A DNA stretch of 64,000 nt from Isoetes taiwanensis (Eukaryota; Streptophyta; Lycopodiopsida; Isoetales; Isoetaceae): contig JAJEKV010000035.1 of assembly GCA_021234155.1 (NCBI GenBank), positions 11,904,407 to 11,968,406 of the forward strand. Direction: 5' to 3'. Both the position numbers and the translations under genes were made by a program. Positions 48,863 to 60,900 of the stretch are shown in pieces; within the stretch, counting starts at the first letter, position 1, and each line of letters starts with the position of its first letter. The notes below the pieces were generated by a model. It saw only the letters and a program-made list of their open reading frames with translations. It had not been told where the DNA came from and searched no databases.

Positions 48863-48966
48863 CATTTGTACCTCTATTAGACTGATCTCCTTTGTAGTGG
48901 TCACTATGACCAAGATTATACTGTAGAGTCCAAGGAAAAGAAGACCAGATTAGAGGTCCAAATGCC
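48863..48966. repeat. Imperfect inverted repeat
   Basis: GGCATTTGTACCTCTATTAG at the left pairs with CTAATCTGG-type sequence ending AGAGGTCCAAATGCC at the right, arms about 27 bases. MITE-like. Confidence 0.55.
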
Positions 48967-48997
48967 ATTTTACAGCATGCCATAGAAGGATGAACAA

Positions 48998-49116
48998 ACA
49001 TGTCGCAACTATGAAAGTCAATACCATTTTACAGAGTCACACGATAATATACTATTTTCGTGGATTATCATACCACTTTATGAAAACAATATTGACTTTC
49101 ACAGTCAAGAGACATG
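48998..49116. repeat. Imperfect inverted repeat
   Basis: Left arm ACATGTCGCAACTATGAAAG... and right arm ...CTTTCACAGTCAAGAGACATG are complementary over about 25 bases, followed inward by ATTTTACAGAG. A second MITE-like foldback next to the previous one. Confidence 0.6.
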
Positions 49117-49205
49117 AACCAAGTTTACGAAGGTTTAAGATCATTGAAAGCGGAATATGTCTTCAAGTCATTAGACCTATCCTCATAAAGTTATTTGTAA
49201 CAGGG

Positions 49206-49780
49206 ATAAATTACTAATCACATATTTCTTATTAACCAAAATAACTTTAGCTAAACTTGGCCAAAACTAATTCCCAAACATCCTGCGGTTTAGCTAAACC
49301 CTATAAAATTTCCCTCTCATTCTATCCAGTATTTAGCTGAACTAATCCGGTTTTCATTCCAAAAGCTTCGAAGGTGTGGGCACGAAAAATGCTAAACTAA
49401 ATTTATTTTACCTTTTTTCAATCGTTCCCATTTACCTTAGTCATTTTCTTTGTAAAAACATGTTAAAAAAAATTAATGAGTCAAACCTAGGCCTCAAATT
49501 AAGTCCATGGTTATTAGAAAATAAATTTACTAATCATATATTTCTTATCATCTAGAATTACTTTAGCTACGCCAGCTTTAAACTCATTGCAAAATGCTAT
49601 ATGGTTTAGCTAAATGTTACAAATTTCACTCTCTTACTTTCTAGGGTTTGCCTAACGAGCACGAAGGTTGGTGCAGGTGCGAAAAATGTTAAGCTAAAAT
49701 TATTATATTTTTCCAATTTTTTCTGTTTACTTTAACCAATATTTTTTGAAAATGTGCTAAAAAATCACAAATAAGCACAA
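49206..49780. repeat. Two diverged direct repeats of about 290 bp
   Basis: Both halves share, in order, AATCA.ATATTTCTTAT, ACTTTAGCTA, GGTTTAGCTAAA, GTG.GCACGAAAAATG.TAA-type sequence and GTTTAC.TTA. Old tandem duplication, non-coding. Confidence 0.6.
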
Positions 49781-50820
49781 TTTCATTATATTGGAAAAAT
49801 TTTCAGTGAATTGAATTTTTTTTATTGTAAACCTTCTGCACCCATGTATCATATATATGTATGTAAGACACATGAATGGATTTGTAGACCTACTGCGGGT
49901 GTTGATACACGTGAGTAGTATACATACATCATATCTAGCATAATAACAGGGTTTCCTTTGCATTTCATACACTTTTTTAATATGATTTTCATATGATCTT
50001 GAGGGTATATTCTATAAGATGTACTAATCAGTACATCTAGAGTGCGCACTATATTTTTATGTTTAATACCAGATTGTTAATGGTTTTGCTCCCTCTACCC
50101 ATCTCAATGGCCAAGATTGACTCTATGATTTTTAATCTAAGGGTTTACAACAGAAGCCTTTTTTCAATGCTCTAATTTTTTATCAAATTTGTAACTCGAC
50201 ATGCGAAAGTCAAGCTCTTCTTTTCTAGGGTTGCCACAATGCTGGATCAAATGACCCCATTCTGATATGTGGATGAAAGTTATGGCAGTAGTAGGAGGGG
50301 CTGCTTGTAGCAAATCAGCCAGCGAAAGCACCAATAACATCTGGATTTTCCACCGGATTCTCTACCCAAATCGTTGTTCTGGACAAGAGATTGCACTTAG
50401 CTCTCAGTCGGGACCATATTGGTTTGCTAGAGCATTTTATCTTCTGAAATCTAGCAGGTAACATGGTTAGCTATTGCTTTGCTGTAAAATTTGTAAATTA
50501 TTATGGTCTCTCATGATAGAAATTTGCTAGGGTTTTGCTCCTGTGGCTTGGGATCTGTACATTTGCAAAGACTATGCCTTGCATCTAGTTTTACTGCTAT
50601 TGTGCATAGTTGTAGATAATCTAGAATTGAGCTATGGTTTGAGACATTTGGTAGCCTCTATAATGCCTTATTCATTGATGTGGAATCTAGACTTTAATTT
50701 CTAGCTTGCTCCATTATTCAGAAGAAGCATTCAAAAGTTTTGAAATGCGAGGTTGCTCATATGCTTCTTAATCACAACATTGAAGATAAGGGTTTCATAC
50801 ATTGGAGTCAATAACTTGCA
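49781..50820. other. Stretch without recognised genes
   Basis: AT-rich; no domain or RNA recognised. It may contain intron sequence of the exon candidate that follows. Confidence 0.35.
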
Positions 50821-50982
50821 GTCATGTGCAAACCCTCATCTATGACACCTGAATCAATAAGAGAGCTTATGCCTGTATTTTGGCCACCAAAGTGGGCAGA
50901 AAAGATGGCCTCTGGTTTACGTGGGCACTCTGTTGCCCCTTTGGATCGAATTGCTGTGAAGTCATTTTCAAGAATTTTGTGA
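50821..50982 (+). CDS. Exon-like ORF, unknown protein
   Basis: After an acceptor-like CTTGCAG|TC, a 53-codon frame reads SMTPESIRELMPVFWPPKWA then LRGHSVAPLDRIAVKSFSRI and stops at TGA 50980-50982. The composition is strongly protein-like compared with neighbouring frames. I do not recognise the family. It could be the last exon of a gene whose upstream exons I cannot identify, or a captured exon fragment. Confidence 0.35.
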   Translation, partial: VMCKPSSMTPESIRELMPVFWPPKWAEKMASGLRGHSVAPLDRIAVKSFSRIL

Positions 50983-52312
50983 CGAACTGTCATTTCTTTC
51001 TGGTTGCCCTTTGTTGTTTACATATATGATGGACGCTTTTTGCTGTAGTGTTAAGAAATGGAAGTTTGGAATGAGGTCATGGTCAGTTGTTTCAAAAGCC
51101 AAGATGCTTTTGTCTGGGAAAATATTTTTTTAGTTCTGACTCGCTTATAAATCAATACCTGCATGAGGCAAGTACTCTTGGGCTTTTACATCTCTTAATC
51201 TCTGTGGCTGCCACAAACCTTATTGTAATACCTACCTTGCTTGAAGGCCTCACCAAACGAAGTATGTGAGCTATGCCATTATCCCCGTCAATCTACGTGG
51301 TTTATATCATACCATATGGAAAACAGACATGTAGAGTTATTTAACAGTCTGCCTATGTTTGAGTCTTGTTGGCTGATTCCACTAAAAAGCCTATAGTTTT
51401 AAGTTTAAGTTTATCATTTGCTAATAACTTTCTTGCTCCTAGCAGGGTATCAGATGCTTTACTTGGGAGAAGGTTATTTATTTGGATTCTGGAAAAGAGG
51501 AGATTGACTTGGAAAATCATTTTAATATAAAAAAATATGCAAAGATGGGCTTTTATAAAGAGCCTTTCATCACCTTTTTTTTTAATCTAAAATTATAGGC
51601 CTGAGGAACTGCATGCTTGACGATGTATGCATACTTATGGATGGAACACTATTATTTAGAATGCTCTTAAGTCAATTATAATTTGTGCCCAATCACTATT
51701 CTATTCTATTCTATGGTATCATTGATTGTAGGTAATTCTGTCTCTATGTGCATGTATGAGGCTGTGTCTTGAAGGTGATTGCATTTGTATGACATCTTAA
51801 CATATTAATGATGAGAGAATCTTTGTAATAACACATTCATTTGAATTGTGTCTCTTCATATTCATATATTATGCGTTCCAACAAACTTGGTATAGAATCA
51901 TGCCATACAATTGCTTTTCAAATATATCTACATGATCATGCCATATTATAGTTGCTTTTGAAATGTATCTATGTTCATTTGCATATTCATCTGTTTACTT
52001 TTTCTTTTTCTTTTTTTTACTATACACCACGCTGAATGATAATCCTTAGCACCTTAAATTAAATCCCCCTCCCCCCCAAAACTCCCTTTGGTTTGGGTGC
52101 ATATTCATACGGGGGATGACGTAGGGCAGCGAGAGCTCTTTTTATACTCCCTAAAACTATATAATACATGTATGAAATCAACACCATATAGTATTTTGTG
52201 TCAAACCTTATAGTATTTTGTGTCAAACCTTATAGTATTTCAAAAACCTCGCTATATAGTATATAAAAAATTGTAGGAGCATACCCCACAAATGAGGAAC
52301 GCTATCTATGGT
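50983..52312. other. Gene-free stretch
   Basis: No coding family. At about 52180-52240 CCTTATAGTATTTTGTGTCAAA is repeated two to three times. Confidence 0.4.
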
Positions 52313-52630
52313 CTAGATCAAGGAATAAATTGCAAATATGCCCATCCAACAGCTCTCGATGTGCCCGGAGTCACCCCCCGTGTTATCATACATATGTTTG
52401 TAACATACATGGATATTTAGAAAACCTATCTCAATCAGTCTTACATCCTGCTTTGGCAACTGAATAAATGCACCTACTGCTTCACCAATGTTATGTGCAT
52501 ACCAGCATATGATTGGAAGTTCAATGGATGGAACCACAGATTTCCAGACCTCTATTGCTACATCTAATGGATCTACATCCTTGCCATAAAGGGTGGCTCT
52601 CTTTACCACGAATAGATTATACAATTGAAA
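52313..52630 (-). pseudogene. Possible LINE ORF1 (DUF4283-type) remnant
   Basis: Minus-strand frame VDPLDVAIEVWKSVVPSIEL, then ICWYAHNIGEAVGAFIQLPK and DVRLIEIGFLN. The order of a Trp-rich core, a GEAVG-type turn and a following basic strand is reminiscent of the DUF4283 domain in plant LINE gag proteins. Short and isolated, so the call is tentative. Confidence 0.3.
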
Positions 52631-52797
52631 TTGAAACTTGCAGAAACAAAAAAAAACAAGCAAAAAATACATGAAAATGGCGTTATTTCCAACTGAAATG
52701 TCACCATTGGGTCTAAAGGGAAAAGCAAGGCCATGAAAATGGTGTCATGATGCAATTTTCCCTCTCAGACAATCCAACTACAGCGCCATTTCCTCCA

Positions 52798-53340
52798 TCA
52801 CATGTATACCTGCTCCTATTGGCACTTCCCAAATGGCACCGTGATGAAGAATATTTCCTCCCTCACATGCATACTTGCTCCCCTTAACTCCCCAAATGGC
52901 ACCATGGAGCCATTCATTCATATGTATAGTTGCCCCCGTTGACACTTCACAAATGGCGCCATGGAACCATTTGGGGGCTCCAAATGGCTCTGTGGCACCA
53001 GTTGGGGAGTATACCTGCCCCCTCTGCCCCTCCCCCCCCCTTCCCCCCTAAATGGCGCCATGAAGCCATTTGGATCCCCAAATAGCTCGATGGCACCATT
53101 TGGGGGATATACATGCCCTTCCTGGCATCCCCTAAATGGCTCCATTCCTCAAGACCTCCCCTCCCCTCCCCTCGACAACCCCAAAATGGCACCATGAAGT
53201 CATTTGCAGCCCCAATTTGGGGGCTATACATATCCCCCCTCCCCCGCGACCATTTGGAGGGTGCCAGGAACTGAAGGGGAGAGGGGGGCAGGTATACCCC
53301 CCAAATATCGCCATGAAGACATTTAGAGCCTCCAAATGGA
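52798..53340. repeat. Array of palindromic AAATGGCGCCAT-type motifs
   Basis: At least eight variants of AAATGGC.CCAT...CATTTGG, alternating orientation, are interspersed with CCCC/GGGG-rich joints (CCATTTGGGGGCTCCAAATGG around 52970). Related words recur at 54903-54928, 55245 and 57896. Both strands give long ORFs here only because the array lacks stops. Confidence 0.6.
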
Positions 53341-54869
53341 GCGCAATTTCAAAATGAATACCGATACTACAAATGATGTACTTACATATAAAAGGAGACA
53401 ATGCATCCAACAACAAAATAACACAGTAAAGAAGGCATTTCAGAAGACTTGTCAATATTTTGGTGGGAAAAACTGTCGGCGAGTGCAGTATATGGTTCTT
53501 GTAAGATTTTTGCAATGCCTGAAAAGAAGTGCCAAAAAAAAAAAACCTATGCAAACAGCTAGTGCATCTGCAAATAAATGACTGCAAGAAGCCGCTTAGA
53601 AGCACCGATCGGTAAAGAACTGTCGAAGACCATGTATCCGCCTATAAAAGGATCTATATAAGCGCCCAAAGAAATGATATGCCAAGCGGCAATAACAATA
53701 CCAAATAGGAGTTGGAATCATCTGCTACGAGGATGAATCAGTTGGCATTATTTTTTAGACGGTAATTTTCAATTTGGAATTTCAAATTTCAAATTTGGGT
53801 GGGGTTCTTGAATTTGGGCAGCGATTTTGAATTTTAACGAGTTTTAAATTTGGGTGGGTGGAGGGGTTTTAAATTTGAGCAGGCATTTTATTTAAGACCA
53901 CCTCACAGATCCACCAAATGCGCCATGGGGGCTCCACCATATCCATTGCACCCCCCACTTCAGCTCCGCGGCCTCAATGTATGCACTGCCTACTCCATTG
54001 CAACCCCACCCAGCTTCGACTGCCAGTGCCGCCACTGAGTTCCTCCTAGCTTCTCCTCTTTGGACTGCCTCCTGGATAGCATGCTAGATGAAGTCATCTC
54101 TTTCTGTTCCAATGCTGTTCATTTGAATTCAGCAGCTGTTAGCAATGCACCTAGCACACTCTAGACACTAAATGTACAAAGAATCAGGAAGGCAAGCATG
54201 GTAGCCCTTAAGCTCGAAATATTGCCAAAAGGCTATTTTTTGGACATTTGCATTTTTTTCCACTAATGGTGAATCGGGTCAATTAGTGGTGCAAATAACA
54301 TATCGCCACCTTGTCGGAAACTTCTCCCTCCACCCATAAGTTAGCCTACCTCACTAAATGATGGATTCTTGGATTCGCCCCCATGCAAATTCCATTCTTG
54401 GTGTGATTTGTGTTTTTATTGTTGACGATAAATAGCTTGACCTTTCTCTCTTGTGAAGACACATGCGCCAATGTCTGGTAACATGTATATTCATTGTGTG
54501 AGCATTATGCTTACAATTGTGTCTAGGGCTTTTGAGGTATAAATTGCAGACCCAAATTTTACTTGAGCAAAATGTATATATTCCACCGCTCGACAAATGA
54601 AAGATTCGCCAAGGTTGCTATAACTCAAATTGAAGCCCGAAAAAAAAATCGCCAACATAACTAATAAAAAAAACTAAGATTCGCCTTACATTCTAAATTA
54701 CACCTATGAAAGTTTGGGCTTAAGGGCTACCCTGAAGGCAAGTCTCAAGGCAAAGGTAGGTCTTCTTCTTTTACTTGATTTTTGAGTTTTCCTAGGCTAA
54801 CATAGCACCAGTTTCTCAAATATATGTTTATTTGATGCAGGTTAGATGTTTTCTTGATAGATTAGTGGA
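53341..54869. other. Gene-free stretch
   Basis: Includes a low-complexity AAATTTGGG-rich patch at about 53765-53890. No gene recognised. Confidence 0.4.
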
Positions 54870-54959
54870 GTAAACAACATGCAATAAGGCATTTTATGGA
54901 GGAAAATGGGGCCATAGCGCCATTTGGCTCCATAAAATGCATTTATGCATGGTGTTTAC
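54870..54959. repeat. 90-bp foldback
   Basis: Arms 54870-54901 and 54928-54959 (GTAAACA.CATGCA...GCATTTTATGGAG) are complementary with few mismatches, and the centre (AAAATGGGGCCATAGCGCCATTT) pairs further. Probably a complete small MITE. Confidence 0.75.
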
Positions 54960-54981
54960 CTGCTGGTTTTTAGGATCAAGA

Positions 54982-55030
54982 GGTTGCAAAAATGCATATT
55001 GAGGGTCCCTCAATATGCATTTTTGCAACC
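54982..55030. repeat. Perfect 24-bp-arm hairpin with 1-base loop
   Basis: 54982-55005 (GGTTGCAAAAATGCATATTG...) is the exact complement of 55007-55030 around a single T. Only 22 bases downstream of the foldback at 54870. Confidence 0.95.
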
Positions 55031-56492
55031 CCCTCCTGTGACTTTTGGCTACTGTTAATGCTTAAAAGTTTTCGAACAAAGATCGTGGAGGTCTGCTATA
55101 CCAAATGCATATGGAGGATGCAAATGGCATGCATCCTCGGCTGGTCTGCTTTACCAAATGCATGCTAAGGAATGCAAATGGTGCCACAACACCTTTTGCA
55201 TTCAGCAACATGCATTTGGTCTAATATTGCAAATGTGTGTTGCAGATGCATGGCGCCAGATGCAAATCTTGCTACACAGATTTTAGAGCAGAGGTGATAT
55301 TTAAAAAACATCTATGGTTCTGAAGTACTGTAACATGATCAAGCAGTTCGGATGTTCAATGTTAATTCGTATGTGTCCATTTGGTTTTTGGCTACATGCT
55401 ACTTTCCATTGCAGCCTACATAAAAATTGGGATACCTAAAAGCTAATGCATCCTATAGGAGCGGGATATGGCTGATGCCACTGATCTCTGACTCTAATCA
55501 AATATGGCAATATGGTAATATGATGACCTGTGCAATATGGTACACACGATTTTATGACGAAAGCTTTTTGCATTGTACTACCAGCAGGGATCTGAAAATG
55601 CAGAGATCTCTTCGAATATATGGAAGTTTAATGCCAGGTTCGGGTTTATGGAAGCCACTATGCCAAATAATCTGCTACAAGCTTATGATATTTGGTCGAC
55701 AAAATCAGGTTAGGAAAAACCATGTGATCCAGGTTTTCACGAGTTTCTTTATGTTGCCGTAGTTTGTGAATATGCAAAGGCATAACTGACATAATTCTTA
55801 GTAGAAGGATTCAATTTTGAACTCAGATATGATTCTAAATTAAGTCTTTTAATCTTGAACTCGAGATACCAAGTATAGTGGCAGCTGCTACAAAGCTTAA
55901 TGCGCCTTTAAATCTGTATATGGACTTTATGCCTCACATTATTCTGAATCCTGGAAATATCAATATGCTTTTACGTCCTGGTTGTCCATGGAAAAGATTG
56001 TATTGCTTTTCTTCACAACAAAGTAAACTTAGATATTTTGTGCATATGCTGAAGCTTAAGCTGATACTGATTTATTGCACCATGTTTATGCATGGAGTGC
56101 ATAACATATAAAGGTTTAGTAAATAGGTTGCATTTTGGATTTGAATAAAATCTCAAGCCATAATTCCATCTTTCTTGTTAAAGCATACTCGGGGCAAAAG
56201 GATACAATTGGCAATCAGTGATAAACTGAGAGACCCAATGTACCTTTTGGCCCTTGCATCGTTACTGGGATTACTGTTAACGTTGGCATGATTAGCTGCA
56301 GGTAGGGGTTCTCTCCTCCAATTGTATTTATTTTGCTGTTGGAGTTGGCTTTAACTTGAAGGGTGTGGAATATTCGAAAAATGACATGAGAAATGCCACT
56401 TGGATTTGCGTATTCATTGGAATATGGGCTACAATAGTGATGGTCTGTATAATCAGAGTGGTTTAGTAATACCATTATTTTGGATAACTGAT
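55031..56492. other. Gene-free stretch with ATGCAAATG-type words
   Basis: Between 55090 and 55270 ATGCAAATG/CATTTGCAT words occur many times in both orientations. The remainder is AT-rich without recognisable coding. Confidence 0.4.
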
Positions 56493-57558
56493 CGCATCGA
56501 TCCGAGACATCGGATCGCCATTCTAGAATGGGACGAGCATGCATGTCATGCATGCATGCGGGCGGCGCATGCCCGTTTTTGGTTAGAAGTTCGCTATTTC
56601 AGACGCGTTTCTGCATCCACGTCTCATCGGCGCTTCCTCTTCTCTCAGCAGTACCTTATTCTCTTTGAATTGTTTCGAGGCGGGGGGGGGCTTCTTCCCC
56701 GCCGGTTTAGCCAATTTGGCGTATCTTTCTTGCTATCCTTTAACGGCCTTTGGCCTCGGCCCCCTGACCTTAGGCCCTCGATCCTAGTTTGTAAGGAAGT
56801 TCTCACGGTAGTCGGGCGGTTTGTTGGTTTCTTGCGAGTCCCATTCTAGAATCGCATCGATCCGAGACATCGGATCGCCATTCTAGAATGGGACGAGCAT
56901 GCATGTCATGCATGCATGCGGGTGGCGCATGCCCGTTTTTGGTTGGGAGTTCGCTATTTCAGGCGCGTTTCTGCATCCACGTCTCATCGGCACTTCCTCT
57001 TCTCTCAACAGTACCTTATTTTCTTTGAACCCACCCTCCCCCCCCCTCCCCCTTCTTTGTTTATTATATTTTGTACAAGTTCTGTTTATCATGTTTTTCC
57101 ACCCGCTGGGTGATGCTTTTTTTTTTCCACCCGCTGGGTGATGCTATTCTCTGGTATGTTTCTCGTTTGTTGTATTGGTGATGTGCAGGTACAGGTTGGC
57201 GAGCATCATCTGTTTCGACTTCTCCATGCGGGGGTTTTTGGGAGCGTTTCTATGCCTTACGTTTGTCTAAGCCCCTTGCCGAAGGCTTATCACTAGGGTT
57301 TTTCCTCGAAAACCCGAAAGGGCGGGGTTTTTTAATCCCGATGATAAGCTTTCGGCAGGTACATCAACCACTCATCTATTAGCATTGTATTTGTTTTGGG
57401 GTCCAAATGATATAATTGGATTTTCCCTTTATTTTTTGTGGGTAGTTCGCATGTGTGAGGCTACCCACTGTCCACCATTGTAGAAAATCTGCTGAGATGA
57501 ATGAGAAGCCTATCTATCGGCGGTTTGTTGGTTTCTTGCGAGTCCCATTCTAGAATAC
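56493..57558. repeat. Two-unit palindrome-rich repeat with variable middle
   Basis: Unit 1 56493-56856 and unit 2 56857-57558 share a head of about 180 bp (CGCATCGATCCGAGACATCG..., containing ATTCTAGAATGGGAC and GCATGCATGTCATGCATGC) and a tail of about 38 bp (GGTTTGTTGGTTTCTTGCGA then GTCCCATTCTAGAAT). The middles differ. Head and tail also form a terminal inverted repeat (ATTCTAGAATGGGAC/GTCCCATTCTAGAAT). Confidence 0.75.
57239..57440 (+). mobile_element. LINE 3' UTR-like remnant with conserved stem-loop
   Basis: Contains GGGTTTTTCCTCGAAAACCC and GGGGTTTTTTAATCCCGAT. The same ordered motifs occur in the 3' UTRs of the LINEs at 19467 (minus) and 63443 (minus). It is embedded in a 16-bp-arm inverted repeat (57277-57292 and 57342-57357, one mismatch). 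No coding part remains. Confidence 0.5.
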
Positions 57559-57837
57559 ATGGTATGGTTCTTTTGGCTAAGTTGTATCTATACTTGGATA
57601 ACTTAACAGGTGCATAAGCTAATGCCAAGTTCTGGACATACTTTTTAAACAATAGTACATAGAGTTCATAGTCTATGTAATTGCAAAGAATTCAAGTTCT
57701 TAGTTCTTATGACTTTGGTATATAAATACTGGTCTTCATGTTAAATCACTTCGACTTTGGGAAAAGAGGTACTATTCTAGACTGAGTTGTTCAGTTTAGA
57801 TATATAGGATGTTAATACTGCCAAGGGATTGATTGAG

Positions 57838-57890
57838 GCAGATGCTAGTCTAGCGTTTGCTAGTTCAGCAAACGCTAGACTAGCATCTGC
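57838..57890. repeat. Perfect 24-bp-arm hairpin, 5-base loop
   Basis: 57838-57861 (GCAGATGCTAGTCTAGCGTT...) is the exact complement of 57867-57890 around AGTTC. Followed by ATATGCAAATGGCGCCATAT. Confidence 0.95.
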
Positions 57891-57977
57891 ATATGCAAAT
57901 GGCGCCATATGGCACCTTAAGGATGCAAATGTATGTGTTTTCCATACAAGTTTTGTGTATGTGCATAGATTTCTCAA

Positions 57978-60900
57978 TTTTTTTTTTTTTTGGATGAACG
58001 TGGACCTTTATTACTCAAAAGAATACAAAGAGTACATGGGGGACTCAAAACCCAGTGGAGAAGATATCTACTAGAGCAACACTACCCATCACATACATAA
58101 CATAGAAAAGCAGAGAATACAGATCACCACGAGCACAACTGTTTGCTATGAGTAGGTGTGAATCTGAAGATATTGTTCCCAAATGACACTTTTGATGTCA
58201 TCCTTCAAGGAAGAACATTTGTACGCCTTCACAATGCGACTACGAGCATCGCCAAGCACTTGCGTATCTGAAAAGAGCTGTCCCCTGAAGATGAGGAGAT
58301 TTCGGCTCTTCCAGATGGACCAGATGATCCAAGCAGATGCTAAGTGGAAAGCCCTCTTTGCCAACTTGTCCCAAGAACTAGGATAGATTGACAAAAGGAC
58401 CTGCTGACTATTCAAGTCACAATGGAAAAGACTCAGAAGCCACTGCCAAGCAGGTCGAACATGGTGACACAAGAAAAAGTGGCTCAATTGTCTCATCCCT
58501 CAAGCGTGCAAAGAGGGCGGATCACGAGACTTCTCGGACGAAATCGATGAACAACAAGTTTTACCCGCAAGCGCATCTATGAGTGATTTGCCACCATAAA
58601 ATGGATAGCTTAGGATGAAGCAATTTATCCCATACCCATCGCCGCATCGCTTTTACGATGAGGCTCGGGTATAACTAAAGGCCACTTTGGCGATGGAGGC
58701 AACACCTCGGATGAAGCAGGGACCACATACATCGAAAGTGCACGGTGCTCCTTCTTAACACCGCCATGAACCACCCGGAAGCGGGGAGCCACGCCTTGTG
58801 GGTGTGGAGGAAGTGTAGCAGCTACTTTTTCCCAAATGCTCCGTCCCAACGAAGGAGAAGGAACTTCAATTTGAACTCATTCCACGCCAACAATCTTGTC
58901 TCATTATACCATGCGATATCGTGAGCACACTCGCCGCCGCCACCGACGCTAAGGCCAATGGATGGACAGAAGAGACCGGGGACAACTGCATGACCGCACC
59001 CAAAGGGATCCACCAACAACCGGGTCAGTAGGATGCAGATGGGCCATTGGATGGAATCAAACAAAGTGCGCATGAGCTCCCAAGCGGTTAGCAACCCCTT
59101 GAGGAAAGGAGATGCATTAGGATATGGAGAAAGTGGATAGAATAATGCCCATGGGAGGAGAGGCCTAATGGATGGAGAACCAAAGGAAATGCACCTCAGA
59201 AAGACCGGTGAATGAGACGCCTTGCACTGAGAATTATCGGCATTATTGAGAATCCGCCACATGAACTTAGAGATCAGCACCTTGCTCTGGAGAAGAAAGT
59301 GAAGCATCCCCAGCCCCCCACAACTTTTAGGCATAATGCACTTCGCCCAACTAACTTTAACATCAGCTCCTTCTTCGCCACCCCGGATGAAGTTCCCGAC
59401 AAGTCGAACAATGAGTCGCATCTTTGATCATGGGTGCCGCCAAGATGGATGCCATGTAGACATGTGTACCACTTTCGAACCGACTTTGCCACGCTTATAC
59501 CCACGACCAGCCATGGATAACTTAGTCGTGGACCACCAGAACAAATGCCTTTCCAACCCCTTAATAATGACATCCCACGCATCACCAGATGAGAGGTGTA
59601 TACCAACTGGAATGCCTAGAAGCTTAGTTGCCTTCCCATGAGGAAGAACCTTCCATGGAAATGCAACCACAGAAGACGGCACTGGAGAGTCTAGGGCCCA
59701 TAGTGCAGTACACTTTTGCCACCCCACAAAGATACCAGAAGCCAAAGAGAAACTGTCCAACAAGGAAATGGCATTCTGCAAATTCTGCTCATCAGCCATT
59801 AAGAATAAGAAAGTGTCATCTCGCATACGACATCTGATCTCTTGTGAACCATTATTCATGGGAAGACCATGCAGATGCCTTCCCCGCGACCGCAAGAGAG
59901 AATACCCGAAAAAGAATCTCGCCACAATTGTAAAAAGCAACGGTGCCAAAGGACAGATACTGGCGAATGCCACGTCCCACCTGAAAAAATGTTGATGGTT
60001 CTCCTTGAAAAAGAACTGAAGAACGAGCAGAATAATGAAGTTTCATAACATCTGTTGCGAACTGGGCACCAAAACCAAGACGTAAAAGGCACTGCTCCAG
60101 GAAACTCCAGTCAACACTGTCATATGCTTTTGCAAAATCCAGCTTCAAGTATACAATGGGGTAACCATGCATTCTAGCCCAATAGAGACCCTCATATGCT
60201 GCTGCCACATTATTCAAGATACACCGGCGAGGCAAGAAACCTGACTGCGTGGAGGAGATGGACTCGGTAAGCACGCCACAAAGCTTCTGAGCAAAAGCTT
60301 TAGCAAAGATCTTGTACACCGAGGACAACAAAGTAATGGGGCGCCAATCTGAAATGGAAGAGGGATCCTTACATTTTGGAATAAGGGAGATGCAACCAGA
60401 GTTGAGGATTTTGTCCAGGTGCCTCTGTCTTTTAAAATCCCTGAAAGCATCATACACATCTTAATCCCAATACTCCTGGAAAAACTCCACTGGAATACCA
60501 TCAAGACCCGGACACTTGCCCCTCTTGAGAGAAAATGTGGCCTCAGCTAAATCATTATTCTGCTGATCCCAAATCTAAAGTGGCCCTTGCTCATTGGTGA
60601 CTATGGGAAGAACCTTAGCAAGCAAGGCCGCTTGAAAATCTGACTGAAAGGGAAGACGCCGAGCAGTGAAGAAAGCTGAAAAGTGATTATGCAAAAAGCC
60701 TCTAAGCTCAGCTGGATCCGAAACAACACGCCCATCCTGAGTCTGCAGAGACTAAAGAGATGCAGCTAGCTTTCTTGTTTTGGCAGCTCTGAAGAAAAAA
60801 CCTGTGCACCGGTCTCCCTCCTTGAACCATTGCAACCCAACTTTAATGCGAGCAAAGTGCACCTGTTCAGATTCCATCTGCCTAATGCTACACAAAATTT

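Noticed and set aside
52918-53605. Overlapping ORFs rich in Pro, Gly and Met on both strands
   Set aside because: They follow the palindromic array, which lacks stops in several frames; no domain.
54982-57890. Hairpins as microRNA precursors
   Set aside because: Arms of 24 bp with 1-5-base loops are too short for a plant pre-miRNA and resemble recent inverted duplications.
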